Positions 18,146-26,930 of a stretch of 64,000 bases of DNA are shown in pieces. The notes under the pieces are model-generated. The model was given only the letters and a program-made list of their open reading frames with translations. It did not search any database and was not told the origin of the DNA. The first letter of the stretch is position 1. Every line of letters starts with the position of its first letter. Position numbers and translations under genes: made by a program. The stretch is from NCBI GenBank assembly GCA_022041995.1, contig CP074381.1:2604001-2668000 (forward strand). Direction: 5' to 3'. The DNA comes from Cupriavidus necator. GTDB taxonomy: Bacteria > Pseudomonadota > Gammaproteobacteria > Burkholderiales > Burkholderiaceae.

Positions 18146-18161
18146 CTGTTTAAACATACAG
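18146..18161 (+). promoter_or_regulatory. LexA binding site (SOS box) 2 upstream of lexA
   Basis: A second CTG-N10-CAG (centre TTTAAACATA), 82 bases before the lexA ATG. Two phased boxes suggest cooperative autorepression. Confidence 0.88.
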
Positions 18162-18243
18162 TGCCTGGCCAGCCGGATACAGGATAAAGGATCGACCGAT
18201 CCTTACCCGGAATCCCCGCGGCCCCGCACGGAACGGCGATCCC

Positions 18244-18897
18244 ATGGCGACCCTGACACCCCGGCAGCAGCAGATTTTCGATCTGATCCGCAACACGATC
18301 CGCCGCACCGGCTTTCCGCCCACGCGCGCCGAAATCGCCGCTGAATTCGGCTTCTCCTCGCCCAATGCCGCAGAAGAACACCTGAGGGCGCTGGCACGCA
18401 AGGGCGTGATCGAACTGACCCCGGGCGCCTCACGTGGCATCCGCCTGAAAGTAGCACGCAGCGATTCGGAAATGCCCGACCAGTTTTCGTTGCCGATGGC
18501 CGGCGTGATGCAGCTGACGCTGCCGCTGGTGGGCCGCGTTGCTGCCGGCAGCCCGATACTCGCCGCCGAGCATATTGACCGCCAGTACCAGGTCGACGCC
18601 TCGGTCTTCGACGAACGCCCAGATTACCTGCTGCGCGTGCGCGGCCTGAGCATGCGCGATGCCGGCATCCTCGATGGCGACCTGCTGGCCGTGCGCCGCG
18701 CCAGCGAAGCCGCTAACGGCAAGATCGTGGTGGCGCGCCTGGGTGATGACGTGACCGTCAAGCGCCTGCAGCGGCGCGGTGGCCATATCGAACTGATCGC
18801 AGAAAACCCGGACTTCACCAACATCATCGTGGAGCCTGGCGAGGAGTTCTCGCTGGAAGGCATCGCCGTCGGGCTGATCCGATCTTCCGGCTTCTAG
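18244..18897 (+). CDS. lexA: SOS repressor LexA
   Basis: The 217-residue SOS-response repressor and self-cleaving protease. The N-terminal winged helix is [19 protein letters not shown] with [20 protein letters not shown]. The cleavage bond is Ala101-Gly102 in GRVAAGSP, and the catalytic dyad is Ser136 (GLSMRDAG) with Lys173 (TVKRL). RecA-stimulated cleavage inactivates it after DNA damage. Two SOS boxes lie directly upstream. A small unknown gene follows 110 bases downstream on the same strand and may be cotranscribed. Confidence 0.97.
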   Translation: MATLTPRQQQIFDLIRNTIRRTGFPPTRAEIAAEFGFSSPNAAEEHLRALARKGVIELTPGASRGIRLKVARSDSEMPDQFSLPMAGVMQLTLPLVGRVAAGSPILAAEHIDRQYQVDASVFDERPDYLLRVRGLSMRDAGILDGDLLAVRRASEAANGKIVVARLGDDVTVKRLQRRGGHIELIAENPDFTNIIVEPGEEFSLEGIAVGLIRSSGF

Positions 18898-19007
18898 CCG
18901 GGCACCACAGGCCAACCGCCTGCGCGGGCCCACCCGCTTCCATTGCTTTGCAGACGCCGCCCGGCTTGCCGGGTGTTGACCCCGCTTTGCCTAAAAGAGG
19001 TGCCACC

Positions 19008-19178
19008 ATGCCGCAAATCCACCAAGTCGCCGCCCGTCGCCCGGTCAAGCCCGTGCCGTTCCGCCAGAGCAAGGGCGTACGCGTCTACCAGGGTACGCAG
19101 CGCCGCACCATGGTCGGCAGCATGGCGGCGATCTGCCGCATGCTTGAACTCGAAACCGCCGAAAAACTGGCCGCCTGA
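19008..19178 (+). CDS. Small basic protein of unknown function downstream of lexA
   Basis: A 56-residue basic protein (starts MPQIHQVAARRPVKPVPFRQ; ends CRMLELETAEKLAA) preceded by a good ribosome binding site (AAAAGAGGTG). It has no signal peptide or membrane segment and I recognise no domain; the C-terminal half could be amphipathic helix. No terminator separates it from lexA, so it may be SOS-induced by read-through, which is an inference only. Confidence 0.7.
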   Translation: MPQIHQVAARRPVKPVPFRQSKGVRVYQGTQRRTMVGSMAAICRMLELETAEKLAA

Positions 19179-19220
19179 CCTGACCTCTCGGGCGCAGCCG
19201 GCGTAGCCCCGGGGCTGCCC

Positions 19221-19598
19221 TCAGCTACGCGCGCACGCCTTGGTTTCGGCTTCCAGCTCTTGCGGCGTCAGCTGCGGGAACCAGGTATCGCTCTTGCGCA
19301 GCTCCAGCGCCGTACCATCCGGCTTTGCCGTCAGCGAAATCAGATAGGCGTATTGGTATTCACCGCCAGACGTGGTCTGGCCGATGCGGATCTCAGTCTG
19401 GTTCCTCGCCGGATAGTTGACGACCGCGGCATCATCGCCCAGATTGTTGCGAAGGCATTTCGCAACATCACCCATCTTGGCGGGCGTGAACAAGCGCATA
19501 GGCGCACGCGCGCGAATGTCTTTTTCAGAAGTACCGGTGGCACACCCTGCCACCATGGCTGCCATCGCTACGCCAAGCACTGCTGCTCGAACAGACAT
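19221..19598 (-). CDS. Small lipoprotein of unknown function
   Basis: A 125-residue predicted lipoprotein. The signal peptide MSVRAAVLGVAMAAMVAGC ends in a lipobox with Cys19. The mature domain (GDVAKCLRNNLGDDAAVV, QTTSGGEYQYAYLISLTAK) is compact with a further Cys pair (AKC, TKAC) that might form a disulfide. The family is not one I can name. It lies between the lexA region and tRNA-His, transcribed leftward just after the tRNA terminator. Confidence 0.78.
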   Translation of the reverse strand: MSVRAAVLGVAMAAMVAGCATGTSEKDIRARAPMRLFTPAKMGDVAKCLRNNLGDDAAVVNYPARNQTEIRIGQTTSGGEYQYAYLISLTAKPDGTALELRKSDTWFPQLTPQELEAETKACARS

Positions 19599-19615
19599 AC
19601 CACCCCCGGGAATGC

Positions 19616-19642
19616 AAAACGGCGCCCTCGCGAGGCGCCGTT
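19616..19642 (-). terminator. Likely terminator of tRNA-His
   Basis: A perfect 9-bp stem (AACGGCGCC with its complement, 19618-19626 and 19634-19642), followed leftward by four T (19619-19616). It lies 14 bases after the tRNA 3' end. Confidence 0.65.
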
Positions 19643-19655
19643 CTGGAAAATGCTT

Positions 19656-19732
19656 TGGGGTGGCTGATGGGACTCGAACCCACGACGACAGGAATCACAA
19701 TCCTGGACTCTACCAACTGAGCTACAGCCACC
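19656..19732 (-). tRNA. tRNA-His (GTG anticodon)
   Basis: Read leftward from 19732, the 77-base sequence folds as a complete cloverleaf: acceptor GGTGGCT pairing with AGCCACC, a D-arm with AGTTGGTAGA, an anticodon loop ATTGTGATT giving GTG, a T-loop TTCGAGTCC and an encoded CCA end. The extra 5' G paired with C73 typical of tRNA-His is present. It resembles E. coli tRNA-His closely. No integrase or att-like duplication is seen nearby. Confidence 0.96.
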
Positions 19733-19777
19733 GTAGAGGTCATCAGCGCGTTTCATTGCTGATCGACGAAAACCAAG

Positions 19778-19783
19778 ATTATA
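19778..19783 (-). promoter_or_regulatory. -10 element upstream of tRNA-His
   Basis: A perfect TATAAT read leftward, 46 bases before the tRNA 5' end. The -35 region is weak, so this is a single-hexamer call. Confidence 0.45.
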
Positions 19784-19838
19784 CAAACAGTTTTCCGGGA
19801 TGGCTAGTATCCCGCACAATTTTTTTTGAGAGGAAAGC

Positions 19839-20117
19839 TCAGGTCCGGGACGGGCTCCACTTTGCCTCAAGCAGCACTGCCTGCTTGATGGCTTCGACAG
19901 TCTCGGCTTCGGTATCGAACTGCCCCAACAGGCGGCGCGACTTGCCGTTCAGCACAGCTTCCTGCAAGGCCTTGCCAGCGGCTTCCGAAGTGCCGGGGTG
20001 CCAGCAGTAGCGTGCCGTCCATTTGCCGTCCTGCAGTTGCTCGGCAACCCAGACCACCCTGAAATCTTCATAGACAACGCCGAACGGCGGTTCGTTTTCC
20101 ACGTTTGCTTTTTCCAC
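19839..20117 (-). CDS. Conserved-looking hypothetical protein
   Basis: A 92-residue soluble protein from a GTG start at 20117 with GGGGAG eight bases upstream. It is rich in aromatic residues (VVYEDFRVVWVAEQLQDGKW, ARYCWHPG) and ends with a helical segment (DTEAETVEAIKQAVLLEAKW). The pattern of strands followed by a helix suggests a small alpha/beta fold. I recognise no family. It lies directly upstream of tRNA-His on the same strand and appears monocistronic. Confidence 0.65.
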   Translation of the reverse strand: MEKANVENEPPFGVVYEDFRVVWVAEQLQDGKWTARYCWHPGTSEAAGKALQEAVLNGKSRRLLGQFDTEAETVEAIKQAVLLEAKWSPSRT

Positions 20118-20510
20118 GCTGCTCCCCTGCCGGCATCGGTCCGCACACCATGCCTTGTCTCGCCTGGGGCAATGCGAGGGATCGTATCACGGCCGCCGGC
20201 CAGGGCGCCCAGCCCGGCTGACACCTTAGCGCATGCCGTCGATCGCTCGCGGAAATATGCTGTGCACAGCCCCTACCTCTGCAGGGTTCATGCCGCAAAT
20301 GCGCGAAGCGATACTTGTGCCTGAGGGACATTGACCCCCCTCGACCTTCCCGTCAGGCGGCCCGCCCCATCGGGCCGCCTGCCTCTTTTTGGCCACCCTG
20401 CCCTCTCATTGCCGTGGCGCCAGCACCTGGCGATGGAACCTCACGAGCATATGCGAGCCAAAACGACGTCATCGACAAAATCGACACGACAACGAGCGCA
20501 GGGAACGGGA
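20118..20510. other. Intergenic region with an orphan rightward terminator
   Basis: 393 bases without a supported protein gene. It contains a strong rightward hairpin with T-run at 20352-20390 that has no rightward gene before it. A palindrome CTGTGCACAG lies at 20260-20269. A short transcript ending at the hairpin is possible (see findings). Confidence 0.5.
20352..20390 (+). terminator. Orphan intrinsic terminator
   Basis: Arms AGGCGGCCCG and CGGGCCGCCT form a 10-bp GC stem around a short loop, followed within five bases by TTTTT. Nothing annotated on the + strand precedes it for more than 1 kb. Confidence 0.65.
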
Positions 20511-20663
20511 ATGCAAATTAAGTGTAGATGGCCTGCGCGAATTCTTGCGCTGACAGCATTGGCAGCCTTGCTCGGCGGATGCGCCGGCGGCGGGGTCGAC
20601 GGCAGGGAATCCAGCATCACGACATATGGCACGCTGGACGTAGGCATCAGCCATACGCGCTAG
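20511..20663 (+). CDS. Very small lipoprotein with a porin-like end
   Basis: A 50-residue predicted lipoprotein. The signal peptide contains a hydrophobic core (ILALTALAALLGGC) with a lipobox Cys, followed by a Gly-rich linker and SITTYGTLDVGISH. That last segment resembles the first beta-strand of Burkholderiales trimeric porins (SSVTLYGxxDAGI), but the protein ends there. A purine-rich GGGAACGGGA precedes the ATG. Function unknown. It could be a genuine micro-lipoprotein or a relic of a porin gene. Confidence 0.55.
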   Translation: MQIKCRWPARILALTALAALLGGCAGGGVDGRESSITTYGTLDVGISHTR

Positions 20664-20741
20664 TCTGCTGGCGTGACCGATGGAACTCTTTACGAGGGCA
20701 ACCGTCTAATTTCCTCGTCTGGCGCATGCAAAGCGAGCGCG

Positions 20742-20769
20742 CAAAAAAAGAGTCCGCAGCGCGGACTCT
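20742..20769 (-). terminator. Leftward intrinsic terminator
   Basis: Stem AGAGTCCGC (20749-20757) with GCGGACTCT (20761-20769), followed leftward by a run of seven T. No known leftward gene lies between it and the dusA terminator. Confidence 0.75.
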
Positions 20770-20886
20770 TAAATTTAGCGATCTCAAATGCCCTGAAGGC
20801 GGTTGCACTGTAACTGTCATCCCGGGAATGCACCATTCGGGTAAACGAAGAGCAACAAGCCTGGCGTAGCAGCAGAAAGCGCCGAC

Positions 20887-20911
20887 AAAAAAAAGCCCGC
20901 CGAAGCGGGCT
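20887..20911 (-). terminator. Intrinsic terminator after dusA
   Basis: Stem AGCCCGC (20894-20900) with GCGGGCT (20905-20911), loop CGAA, followed leftward by eight T. It is the first terminator downstream of dusA. Confidence 0.85.
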
Positions 20912-21125
20912 AATAATCAGTTGAAGAAAGCCCTGTATTCGAGGGCAGGCACAGTGTATGAAAGTGCCCTGCCTCAGCGAATTAGGGGAATCCCTTTCCT
21001 GGCGCCAGTTTCCGGGCGATCAGGCATTTCAAGTGAGGCGCGCGGTACCCCCGCGCAGCCATGCACATTTACACGATTCGGAGTTAGAACGCGGCCTCGG
21101 CAGCGCGCGCACGGCCCACGCTCGC

Positions 21126-22139
21126 TTACGCGGCCAATGGCACTTGCGCCTGCGGCCGCAAGTGCGCGCGTGCCTCTTCGAACAGTGCATCGACATCGGC
21201 ACGCGTGCGTACCGCATTCATGCGCTTGGCATCCGACAACACGCGGCGCCAGCCGCGCCCGCCCGCAATGCCACGATGCAGGCCAAGCATGTGGCGCGTG
21301 ACCGCGCCCATATAGCCACCCCGCTCCACCAGATCGCCGATATAGCGCTGCATCGCCAGCTCGACATCGAGCCGCGACGGTGCCGGCGCACTCGCATCGC
21401 CATAGAAACGCGCATCCATTTCGGCCAATACATAGGGCTGATGGTATGCCTCGCGGCCGATCATCACGCCATCGACGTGCTCGAGATGGGCCGCCATCTC
21501 GTCATAGCTGACGATGCCGCCATTGATCAGGATCTCCAGGTCCGGAAACTCCCGCTTCAGCTGGTACGCCACCTCATAGCGCAGCGGCGGAATCTCACGG
21601 TTTTCTTTCGGGCTCAGGCCCTTCAGGATCGCATTGCGCGCGTGGACGATAAACGTGCCGCAACCCGCCTCGGCCACCCGGCCGACGAAATCCCGAACGA
21701 AATCATAGTGCTCGATCTTGTCGATGCCGATCCGATGCTTGACGGTGACCGGGATATCCACCGCATCGCGCATCGCCTTCACGCAGTCGGCCACCAGTTG
21801 CGGCTCGGCCATCAGGCAGGCGCCGAAGGCCCCGCGCTGCACGCGCTCGGACGGGCAGCCGCAGTTCAGGTTGATTTCCGCATAGCCCCATTGCTGGCCC
21901 AGCTTGGCCGCCATGGCAAGGTCGGCCGGCTCACTGCCGCCCAGCTGCAGCGCGACCGGGTGCTCCGCCGCATCGAAATCCAGATGGCGCGGGACGTCAC
22001 CATGCAGCAGCGCGCCGGTGGTCACCATCTCGGTATACAGCCAGGTGTGGCGGCTGAGCTGGCGGTGGAACATGCGGCAATGGCGGTCGGTCCAGTCCAT
22101 CATGGGAGCGACCGAAATGCGGCGGGGATTTACGTTCAT
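21126..22139 (-). CDS. dusA: tRNA-dihydrouridine(20/20a) synthase DusA
   Basis: A 337-residue flavoenzyme that reduces U20/U20a in the tRNA D-loop. The TIM-barrel N-terminus ISVAPMMDWTDRHCR, the FMN-site AEINLNCGCPSERVQ (catalytic Cys95) and the conserved HARNAILKGLSPKENRE and VMIGREAYHQPY segments identify the DusA subgroup. The ATG at 22139 matches homologues; an upstream extension to 22247 is not conserved-looking. It appears monocistronic and ends 215 bases before its terminator. Confidence 0.95.
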   Translation of the reverse strand: MNVNPRRISVAPMMDWTDRHCRMFHRQLSRHTWLYTEMVTTGALLHGDVPRHLDFDAAEHPVALQLGGSEPADLAMAAKLGQQWGYAEINLNCGCPSERVQRGAFGACLMAEPQLVADCVKAMRDAVDIPVTVKHRIGIDKIEHYDFVRDFVGRVAEAGCGTFIVHARNAILKGLSPKENREIPPLRYEVAYQLKREFPDLEILINGGIVSYDEMAAHLEHVDGVMIGREAYHQPYVLAEMDARFYGDASAPAPSRLDVELAMQRYIGDLVERGGYMGAVTRHMLGLHRGIAGGRGWRRVLSDAKRMNAVRTRADVDALFEEARAHLRPQAQVPLAA

Positions 22140-22328
22140 GGAAATACGGCTGTTGGCGTGGCGGCGCGACCAGGAAGGGCCACTGGAAACCGGGGCACAC
22201 GGCGTCGGCATATGGCGATCGCGGCACCCGGTAGCCGGGGACTGCACCTCTGGCGAAGCGGCCGGCCCACGGAAAAACGAGAGTATAGGCTACCGCGTCA
22301 AGGATCGCTGCGCCCCGCCCTGGCAGCC

Positions 22329-22889
22329 TCAGCGCGGCGCAGTCCGCTCGATCCAGCTGGCAAAAGCCGTCAGGTATTTGCCGAGAAAACCCTTGGTCGA
22401 TTCATTGGTAATACCGCCCTCCCCGTCGACCAGCTTGTCGACGCCGCTGATATAGGCCTCAGGCTGCTGCAGCATGGGAACATTGAGGAACACCATCGAC
22501 TGGCGCAAGTGTTGGTTGGCACCGAACCCGCCAACGGCGCCGGGCGATGCACTGACGATCCCACCGGGCTTGCCGTCCCAGACGCTGCTGCCATAGGGGC
22601 GCGAGCCCACGTCGATGGCGTTCTTCAGCGGTGCGGGCACGGACCGGTTGTATTCCGGCGTCACGAACAGCACCGCGTCGGCACGGCGGACGCGGTCGCG
22701 GAACGTGGTCCAGGGCTGAGGCGGCTTGTCTTCCAGGTCCTGGTTGTACAGCTGCAGTTCGCCGATCTCGACGATTTCCAGCCTGAGCTGCGGCGGCGCC
22801 AGTGCAATCAACGCCTTGGCCAGCTTCCGGCTGTATGCCTCCTTGCGCAGGCTCCCCACCAGTACAACGACATCACGAGGATTACTCAT
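22329..22889 (-). CDS. NADPH-dependent FMN reductase (chromate/quinone reductase type)
   Basis: A 186-residue flavodoxin-like protein of the NADPH-dependent FMN reductase family (ArsH/ChrR/YieF group). The FMN phosphate loop is VGSLRKEAYSRKLAKAL near the N-terminus, and the isoalloxazine-contacting VTPEYNRSVPAPLKNAIDV is typical. Such enzymes reduce quinones, azo dyes or metal oxyanions using NAD(P)H; the physiological substrate is not evident. The ATG follows AAAGGAGCC. It is downstream of the hydroxyacyl-CoA hydrolase on the same strand with a 129-base gap. Confidence 0.9.
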   Translation of the reverse strand: MSNPRDVVVLVGSLRKEAYSRKLAKALIALAPPQLRLEIVEIGELQLYNQDLEDKPPQPWTTFRDRVRRADAVLFVTPEYNRSVPAPLKNAIDVGSRPYGSSVWDGKPGGIVSASPGAVGGFGANQHLRQSMVFLNVPMLQQPEAYISGVDKLVDGEGGITNESTKGFLGKYLTAFASWIERTAPR

Positions 22890-23018
22890 TGCGGCTCCTT
22901 TGACTGCGTGGACGGAATGACGCGGACGGCGCACGCGGCCAGGGTTGGCCTGGCCATGTGTGCCGGTCCAACCGTCACTCTACCCGAGTCGGTGCCGGCA
23001 TGTCCTGCGCAGGGAACG

Positions 23019-24107
23019 TCAGACAGCCTTGCCCAGCGCCGCCAGCGGATGCTCCTCGGCGCGCCACGGACTATCGAAGAACGACAGCACCTTCTCGTGG
23101 CTGACATCATCAAGCCGCGCATGCTGCCAGCGCGGCTTGTGGTCCTTGTCGACAGCCAGTGCGCGGATGCCCTCCACACCGTCGCCCTTGCGGAACACGT
23201 AGTACATCATGTCCAGTTCCATGCGCAGTTCATCTTCCAGCGACATGCTGCGCGCGCGGCGGATCTGCTCCAGCGTCACGCACAGCATCAGCGGCGAGCG
23301 GCTGCGCAGCATGGCGGCGGTCTGCGCGGCCCAGTCACCCGGGGCGTCGCTGACAGCGGCAATGATGTCCGGCATGGTGTTGCCCGCGAACAGGCTGTCG
23401 ATCTGCGCCGACAGCCCGCCCAGCGTGCTTTGCGCCGGCACGCAGTCATCGCGGTGCGCCGCAGTAAAACCATCGATGTGCGCCAGCACGGCGTCGCCGC
23501 TGGCAAACTGCTGCGTGCGCAGCGAATCGACCAGCTCGGCCAGCCGGTTGCCCGGCAGATAGGCGTCGGCCAGCCCGGCGTAGAGCGCGTCGGCGGCATG
23601 GATCACGGCGCCGGTCAGCCCCAGGTACTCGCCGATGTGGCCCGGCGTGCGCGCCAGGAACCAGCCGCCGCCCACATCCGGGAACAGGCCGATATTGGTT
23701 TCCGGCATCGCCATCTTGGTGCGATCGGTGACCAGGCGCAGCCGCGCACCTTGCGAGATACCCATGCCGCCGCCCATCACCACGCCGTCCATCAGTGCGA
23801 TATAGGGCTTGGCGTAGCGATGGATCAGGAAGTTCAGCGCGTATTCCTCGACAAAGAACTGGTCGAGCAGCGGATCGCCTTCGTGCGCGGCCTTGTGGAA
23901 ATAACGGATATCGCCACCAGCGCAGAATGCCTTGCCGCCGGCGCCGGCGGCGACCACCGCCACCACCTCGGGCGCGGCGGCCCAGGTCTGCAGCGCCTGG
24001 GTGATGGCGCGGATCATGTCGAGCGACAGGGCGTTGAGCGCCTGCGGGCGGTTCAGCGTCAGGTATCCGATGCCACCGCGGACCTCTGTCGTGACGAATT
24101 CAGTCAT
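23019..24107 (-). CDS. Enoyl-CoA hydratase/isomerase family protein, 3-hydroxyisobutyryl-CoA hydrolase type
   Basis: A 362-residue crotonase-fold protein. Its length, C-terminal extension and the motifs KAFCAGGDIRYF, MDGVVMGGGMGISQ and MPETNIGLFPDVGGGWFLAR fit the 3-hydroxyisobutyryl-CoA hydrolase (HIBCH-like) subgroup, which releases 3-hydroxyisobutyrate in valine breakdown, better than a true hydratase. No other valine-pathway genes are adjacent, so the substrate is inferred from family only. A GGAGG precedes the ATG. Confidence 0.88.
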   Translation of the reverse strand: MTEFVTTEVRGGIGYLTLNRPQALNALSLDMIRAITQALQTWAAAPEVVAVVAAGAGGKAFCAGGDIRYFHKAAHEGDPLLDQFFVEEYALNFLIHRYAKPYIALMDGVVMGGGMGISQGARLRLVTDRTKMAMPETNIGLFPDVGGGWFLARTPGHIGEYLGLTGAVIHAADALYAGLADAYLPGNRLAELVDSLRTQQFASGDAVLAHIDGFTAAHRDDCVPAQSTLGGLSAQIDSLFAGNTMPDIIAAVSDAPGDWAAQTAAMLRSRSPLMLCVTLEQIRRARSMSLEDELRMELDMMYYVFRKGDGVEGIRALAVDKDHKPRWQHARLDDVSHEKVLSFFDSPWRAEEHPLAALGKAV

Positions 24108-24217
24108 GTCGTACTCCTCCAATGCAACTCGCGATTTTACGCCAGTCGCATTGGCAAGCGCACCCCTGCGGGCAGCTTGCGGCGCATGCGCTGGCCCTGC
24201 GCATGCGCCCTGCACCG

Positions 24218-25783
24218 TCAGGCCAGCCGGAACGTCGCCACCAGCGAGGTCAGGCGCTGCGCCTGGTCTTCGAGCGCCACCGCCGCTGCTGCCGCCTGCT
24301 CCACCAGCGCCGCATTCTGCTGCGTCATGCTGTCCATCTGCGACACCGCCACGTTGACCTGCTCGATGCCATTTGACTGCTCGTCCGAGGCCGCGCTGAT
24401 ATCGCCGATGATGGCGCTGACGCGCTGCACCGCATCGACGATGTCCTGCATCGCCCGGCCGGCGTCATCGACCAGCCCCGAGCCTTCACGCACATTGGCC
24501 ACTGAGGCGCCGATCAGCGCGCGGATCTCCTTCGATGCGCCGGCGCAGCGCTGCGCCAGGTCGCGCACATCGCCGGCCACCACGGCAAACCCCCGGCCGT
24601 GCTCGCCGGCACGCGCGGCTTCCACGGCCGCGTTCAGCGCCAGGATATTGGTCTGGAACGCCACCTTCTCGATCACGTCGATGATGTCGACGATCTTGCC
24701 CGAGCTGGCATCGATCGATTGCATGGTATTGACCACGCGCAGCACGGCCTCGCTGCCGCGCTCGGCCAGGATCGCGGCATCCGTTGCCAGCCCGCGGGCC
24801 TCGCGCGCGCTGTCGGCATTCTGGCGCACGGTACTGGTCAGTTCCTCCATGCTGGAGGCGGTTTCTTCCAGCGAGGCCGCCTGCTGCTCGGTACGCTGCG
24901 ACAGGTCGGCGTTGCCGCTGGCGATCTGCTTGCTGGCCGAGGCGATCGCGTCCGCGCCGCCACGCACGTCGCCCACCATGGCCACCAGGCTGGCCTGCAT
25001 CCGGCCCAGCATGCCGAGCATGCGCGCGGTCTCGTTGCGCGCTGACTCATCGGCCAGCACCTCGCCGCCGGCAGCCGCGACGCTCAGGTCGCCACCCGCG
25101 ATTTTCTCGAAATGCCCGATCGCCGTCTCCAGCGGCTGGACGATCGAACGGCGCAGGCGCCATGCCACCACGGTGCTGAAGGCCAGGCCCACTGCCAGCA
25201 CGCATGCCGACAGCGTGAACAGGTTGCGATAGCGTTGCTGCGACGCCTCGTAGACCTGCTTCGCGCTGGCCACCTGCAGCTTGTTCAGTTCGGTATTGAC
25301 GGCGGTGAAGGCGATGTCGAACTGTGGGATGGTTTCAAGCACGGCCTTCATCACGCCATCGCGGTCGCCGGCATGCAGCGCGGCGATCATTGGCGCGACG
25401 CCCTGCTTGAAGAGCGCATCGCGCTTGGCGGTGACATCCTCCACCGCCCTGGCTTCATCAGCCGAGCGCGGCACGGCGAGATAGGCCTTCCAGGCTTTCT
25501 CGGAATCGCGCGCAAAGCCTTCCGCGGTCGCGGCGCGCGCCCTGGCATCGGCGGGGTCCGTGGCGAAGGTCGCCTGGTCCAGCAGTACACGCACGAGCAA
25601 CTGGTTCGAACGCGCTTCGGCCAGGTTGACCGCGGCCGACAGCTGCTGCTCATAGATCTGGTGCGTCGCCTCGTTGCTGCGCGACATGCCGAGCCAGCCC
25701 ACTGCGCCGACAACCAACAACAACAAGTTTGTGACGATAGTGAGGAACCACAATCTGGCTCCAATGGTAGTGTTTTTGAACAT
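24218..25783 (-). CDS. Methyl-accepting chemotaxis protein
   Basis: A 521-residue inner-membrane chemoreceptor. A first membrane segment ([22 protein letters not shown]) is followed by a periplasmic four-helix-bundle ligand domain, a second membrane segment near residue 190, a HAMP domain, and a signalling domain with the hairpin tip [20 protein letters not shown] followed by [21 protein letters not shown]. One position in that conserved block is Asp where most receptors have Glu (AGEVR). There is no C-terminal CheR/CheB tether pentapeptide and no che genes nearby. The ATG at 25783 begins the first membrane helix; the longer frame is not used. Confidence 0.93.
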   Translation of the reverse strand: MFKNTTIGARLWFLTIVTNLLLLVVGAVGWLGMSRSNEATHQIYEQQLSAAVNLAEARSNQLLVRVLLDQATFATDPADARARAATAEGFARDSEKAWKAYLAVPRSADEARAVEDVTAKRDALFKQGVAPMIAALHAGDRDGVMKAVLETIPQFDIAFTAVNTELNKLQVASAKQVYEASQQRYRNLFTLSACVLAVGLAFSTVVAWRLRRSIVQPLETAIGHFEKIAGGDLSVAAAGGEVLADESARNETARMLGMLGRMQASLVAMVGDVRGGADAIASASKQIASGNADLSQRTEQQAASLEETASSMEELTSTVRQNADSAREARGLATDAAILAERGSEAVLRVVNTMQSIDASSGKIVDIIDVIEKVAFQTNILALNAAVEAARAGEHGRGFAVVAGDVRDLAQRCAGASKEIRALIGASVANVREGSGLVDDAGRAMQDIVDAVQRVSAIIGDISAASDEQSNGIEQVNVAVSQMDSMTQQNAALVEQAAAAAVALEDQAQRLTSLVATFRLA

Positions 25784-25996
25784 GAAGGCTCCGGGGGAAG
25801 AGGAATCAGGGAAATCGGGGGCGCACGCCGCGCCGCCACCCTGTTCAACTACGGCGCCCTGGCCGCGTCCTTTACCGGTATTGACCGCCTTCCCACGCGT
25901 GACAGAATTGCGTGGCAGTACAGCAATCCACCATGTGGCGGATGCGCCGCGATACCCCGCGCGGCGCCGTTTGGAGGAACCCCTCGTGGCAATTCC

Positions 25997-26902
25997 ATGC
26001 GGAATATGCAAACTGGCGGGATGAACACTGAATCGGTCGATCCCGGACTCGTGCTGCTGGCCTTTGCGCCAGTGTTCCTGCTGACCATCGGCGCCGAGGC
26101 CTGGTACTGGGCCCGCCGCGACCCGACCGTCTACAGCCTGCGCGACACCGTATCCAACGCAGCGCTGGCGCTGATGCACCAGGCGTCGGATGCGTTCTTC
26201 CTCTGGCTGATGATCCGCACGGTCTACACGTGGTGCTACCAGCACGGCCTGCACGCCATGCCTGAGACCCTGTGGTCATTCGCGCTGTTATTGCTGCTGC
26301 AGGACTTTCTCTATTACTGGTTCCACCGCGCCAGCCACCGCGTGCGCTGGCTGTGGGCTTCGCACGTGACGCACCATTCATCGGAAGGCATGAATTTCTC
26401 GACGGCGTTCCGTCAGAGCCTGACGTATCCGCTCTCAGGCATGTGGCTGTTCTGGATTCCGCTGGCGTGGATCGGCTTCACGCCGGACTGGGTGATCCTG
26501 GCCGTAGGCGTGAACCTGGCCTTTCAGTTCTTTGTGCATACACGGCTGGGGCAACGCTGGCCGCTGATCGAGTCGCTACTGAATACGCCATCGGTTCATC
26601 GCGTCCACCATGCGAAGAACCCGCAGTACCTCGACCGCAACTACGCCGGGGTGCTGACGATCTGGGACCGCCTGTTTGGCACCTTCATCCCCGAGCACGA
26701 GGCACCGGTGTACGGCATCACGCGTCAGGTGTGTACCCATAACCCGCTGACGCTAACCTTTCACGAATGGCGCGACATGTTCGCCGATGCCTGGCGCGAC
26801 CGCGACCCGCGCTATCTCTGGAAACCGCCCGAATGGCGCAGCCCGCGCGCGCCGGCGCTGGCGCCGCTGCCTGGCACGCAAGAAAAAAACCGCGCCCGGT
26901 AG
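25997..26902 (+). CDS. Sterol desaturase/fatty acid hydroxylase family membrane protein
   Basis: A roughly 300-residue integral membrane di-iron enzyme. The histidine clusters of the family are present in order: HRASHR (HxxxH), HVTHHSSE (HxxHH) and HRVHHAKN (HxxHH), with hydrophobic helices before and between. The family hydroxylates or desaturates lipids such as sterols, fatty acids or carotenoids; the substrate here is unknown. Start choice is uncertain: ATGs at 25997, 26006 and 26021 are in frame, and the nearest strong Shine-Dalgarno (GGAGGA) is 19 bases upstream of the first. Its TAG stop lies in the loop of the terminator hairpin. Confidence 0.9.
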   Translation: MRNMQTGGMNTESVDPGLVLLAFAPVFLLTIGAEAWYWARRDPTVYSLRDTVSNAALALMHQASDAFFLWLMIRTVYTWCYQHGLHAMPETLWSFALLLLLQDFLYYWFHRASHRVRWLWASHVTHHSSEGMNFSTAFRQSLTYPLSGMWLFWIPLAWIGFTPDWVILAVGVNLAFQFFVHTRLGQRWPLIESLLNTPSVHRVHHAKNPQYLDRNYAGVLTIWDRLFGTFIPEHEAPVYGITRQVCTHNPLTLTFHEWRDMFADAWRDRDPRYLWKPPEWRSPRAPALAPLPGTQEKNRAR

Positions 26903-26914
26903 GCGCGGTTTTTT
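26884..26914. terminator. Bidirectional terminator between desaturase-type gene and typA
   Basis: A perfect 13-bp stem AAAAAACCGCGCC / GGCGCGGTTTTTT around a five-base loop. T-runs exist in both directions, and the two convergent genes end in or next to it. Confidence 0.92.
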
Positions 26915-26930
26915 TGGCTGGCGTCAGCGC

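Larger units (their letters stand above)
20664..21125. other. Intergenic region with two leftward terminators
   Basis: 462 bases with no supported protein gene, between the micro-lipoprotein and dusA. Two leftward intrinsic terminators (20742-20769 and 20887-20911) lie about 140 bases apart. The second ends dusA; what the first ends is unclear. The segment between them has an internal hairpin (20821-20841). Confidence 0.5.

Noticed and set aside
19656..19732. tRNA-His as an integration site for a mobile element.
   Set aside because: No integrase, no duplicated tRNA 3' end and no change of gene character on either side.
20958..25232. An open frame of 1424 codons on the + strand.
   Set aside because: It is antisense to dusA, the FMN reductase, the hydroxyacyl-CoA hydrolase and most of the chemoreceptor gene. 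Long antisense frames are expected at this GC content, and the translation is His/Arg-rich without domains.
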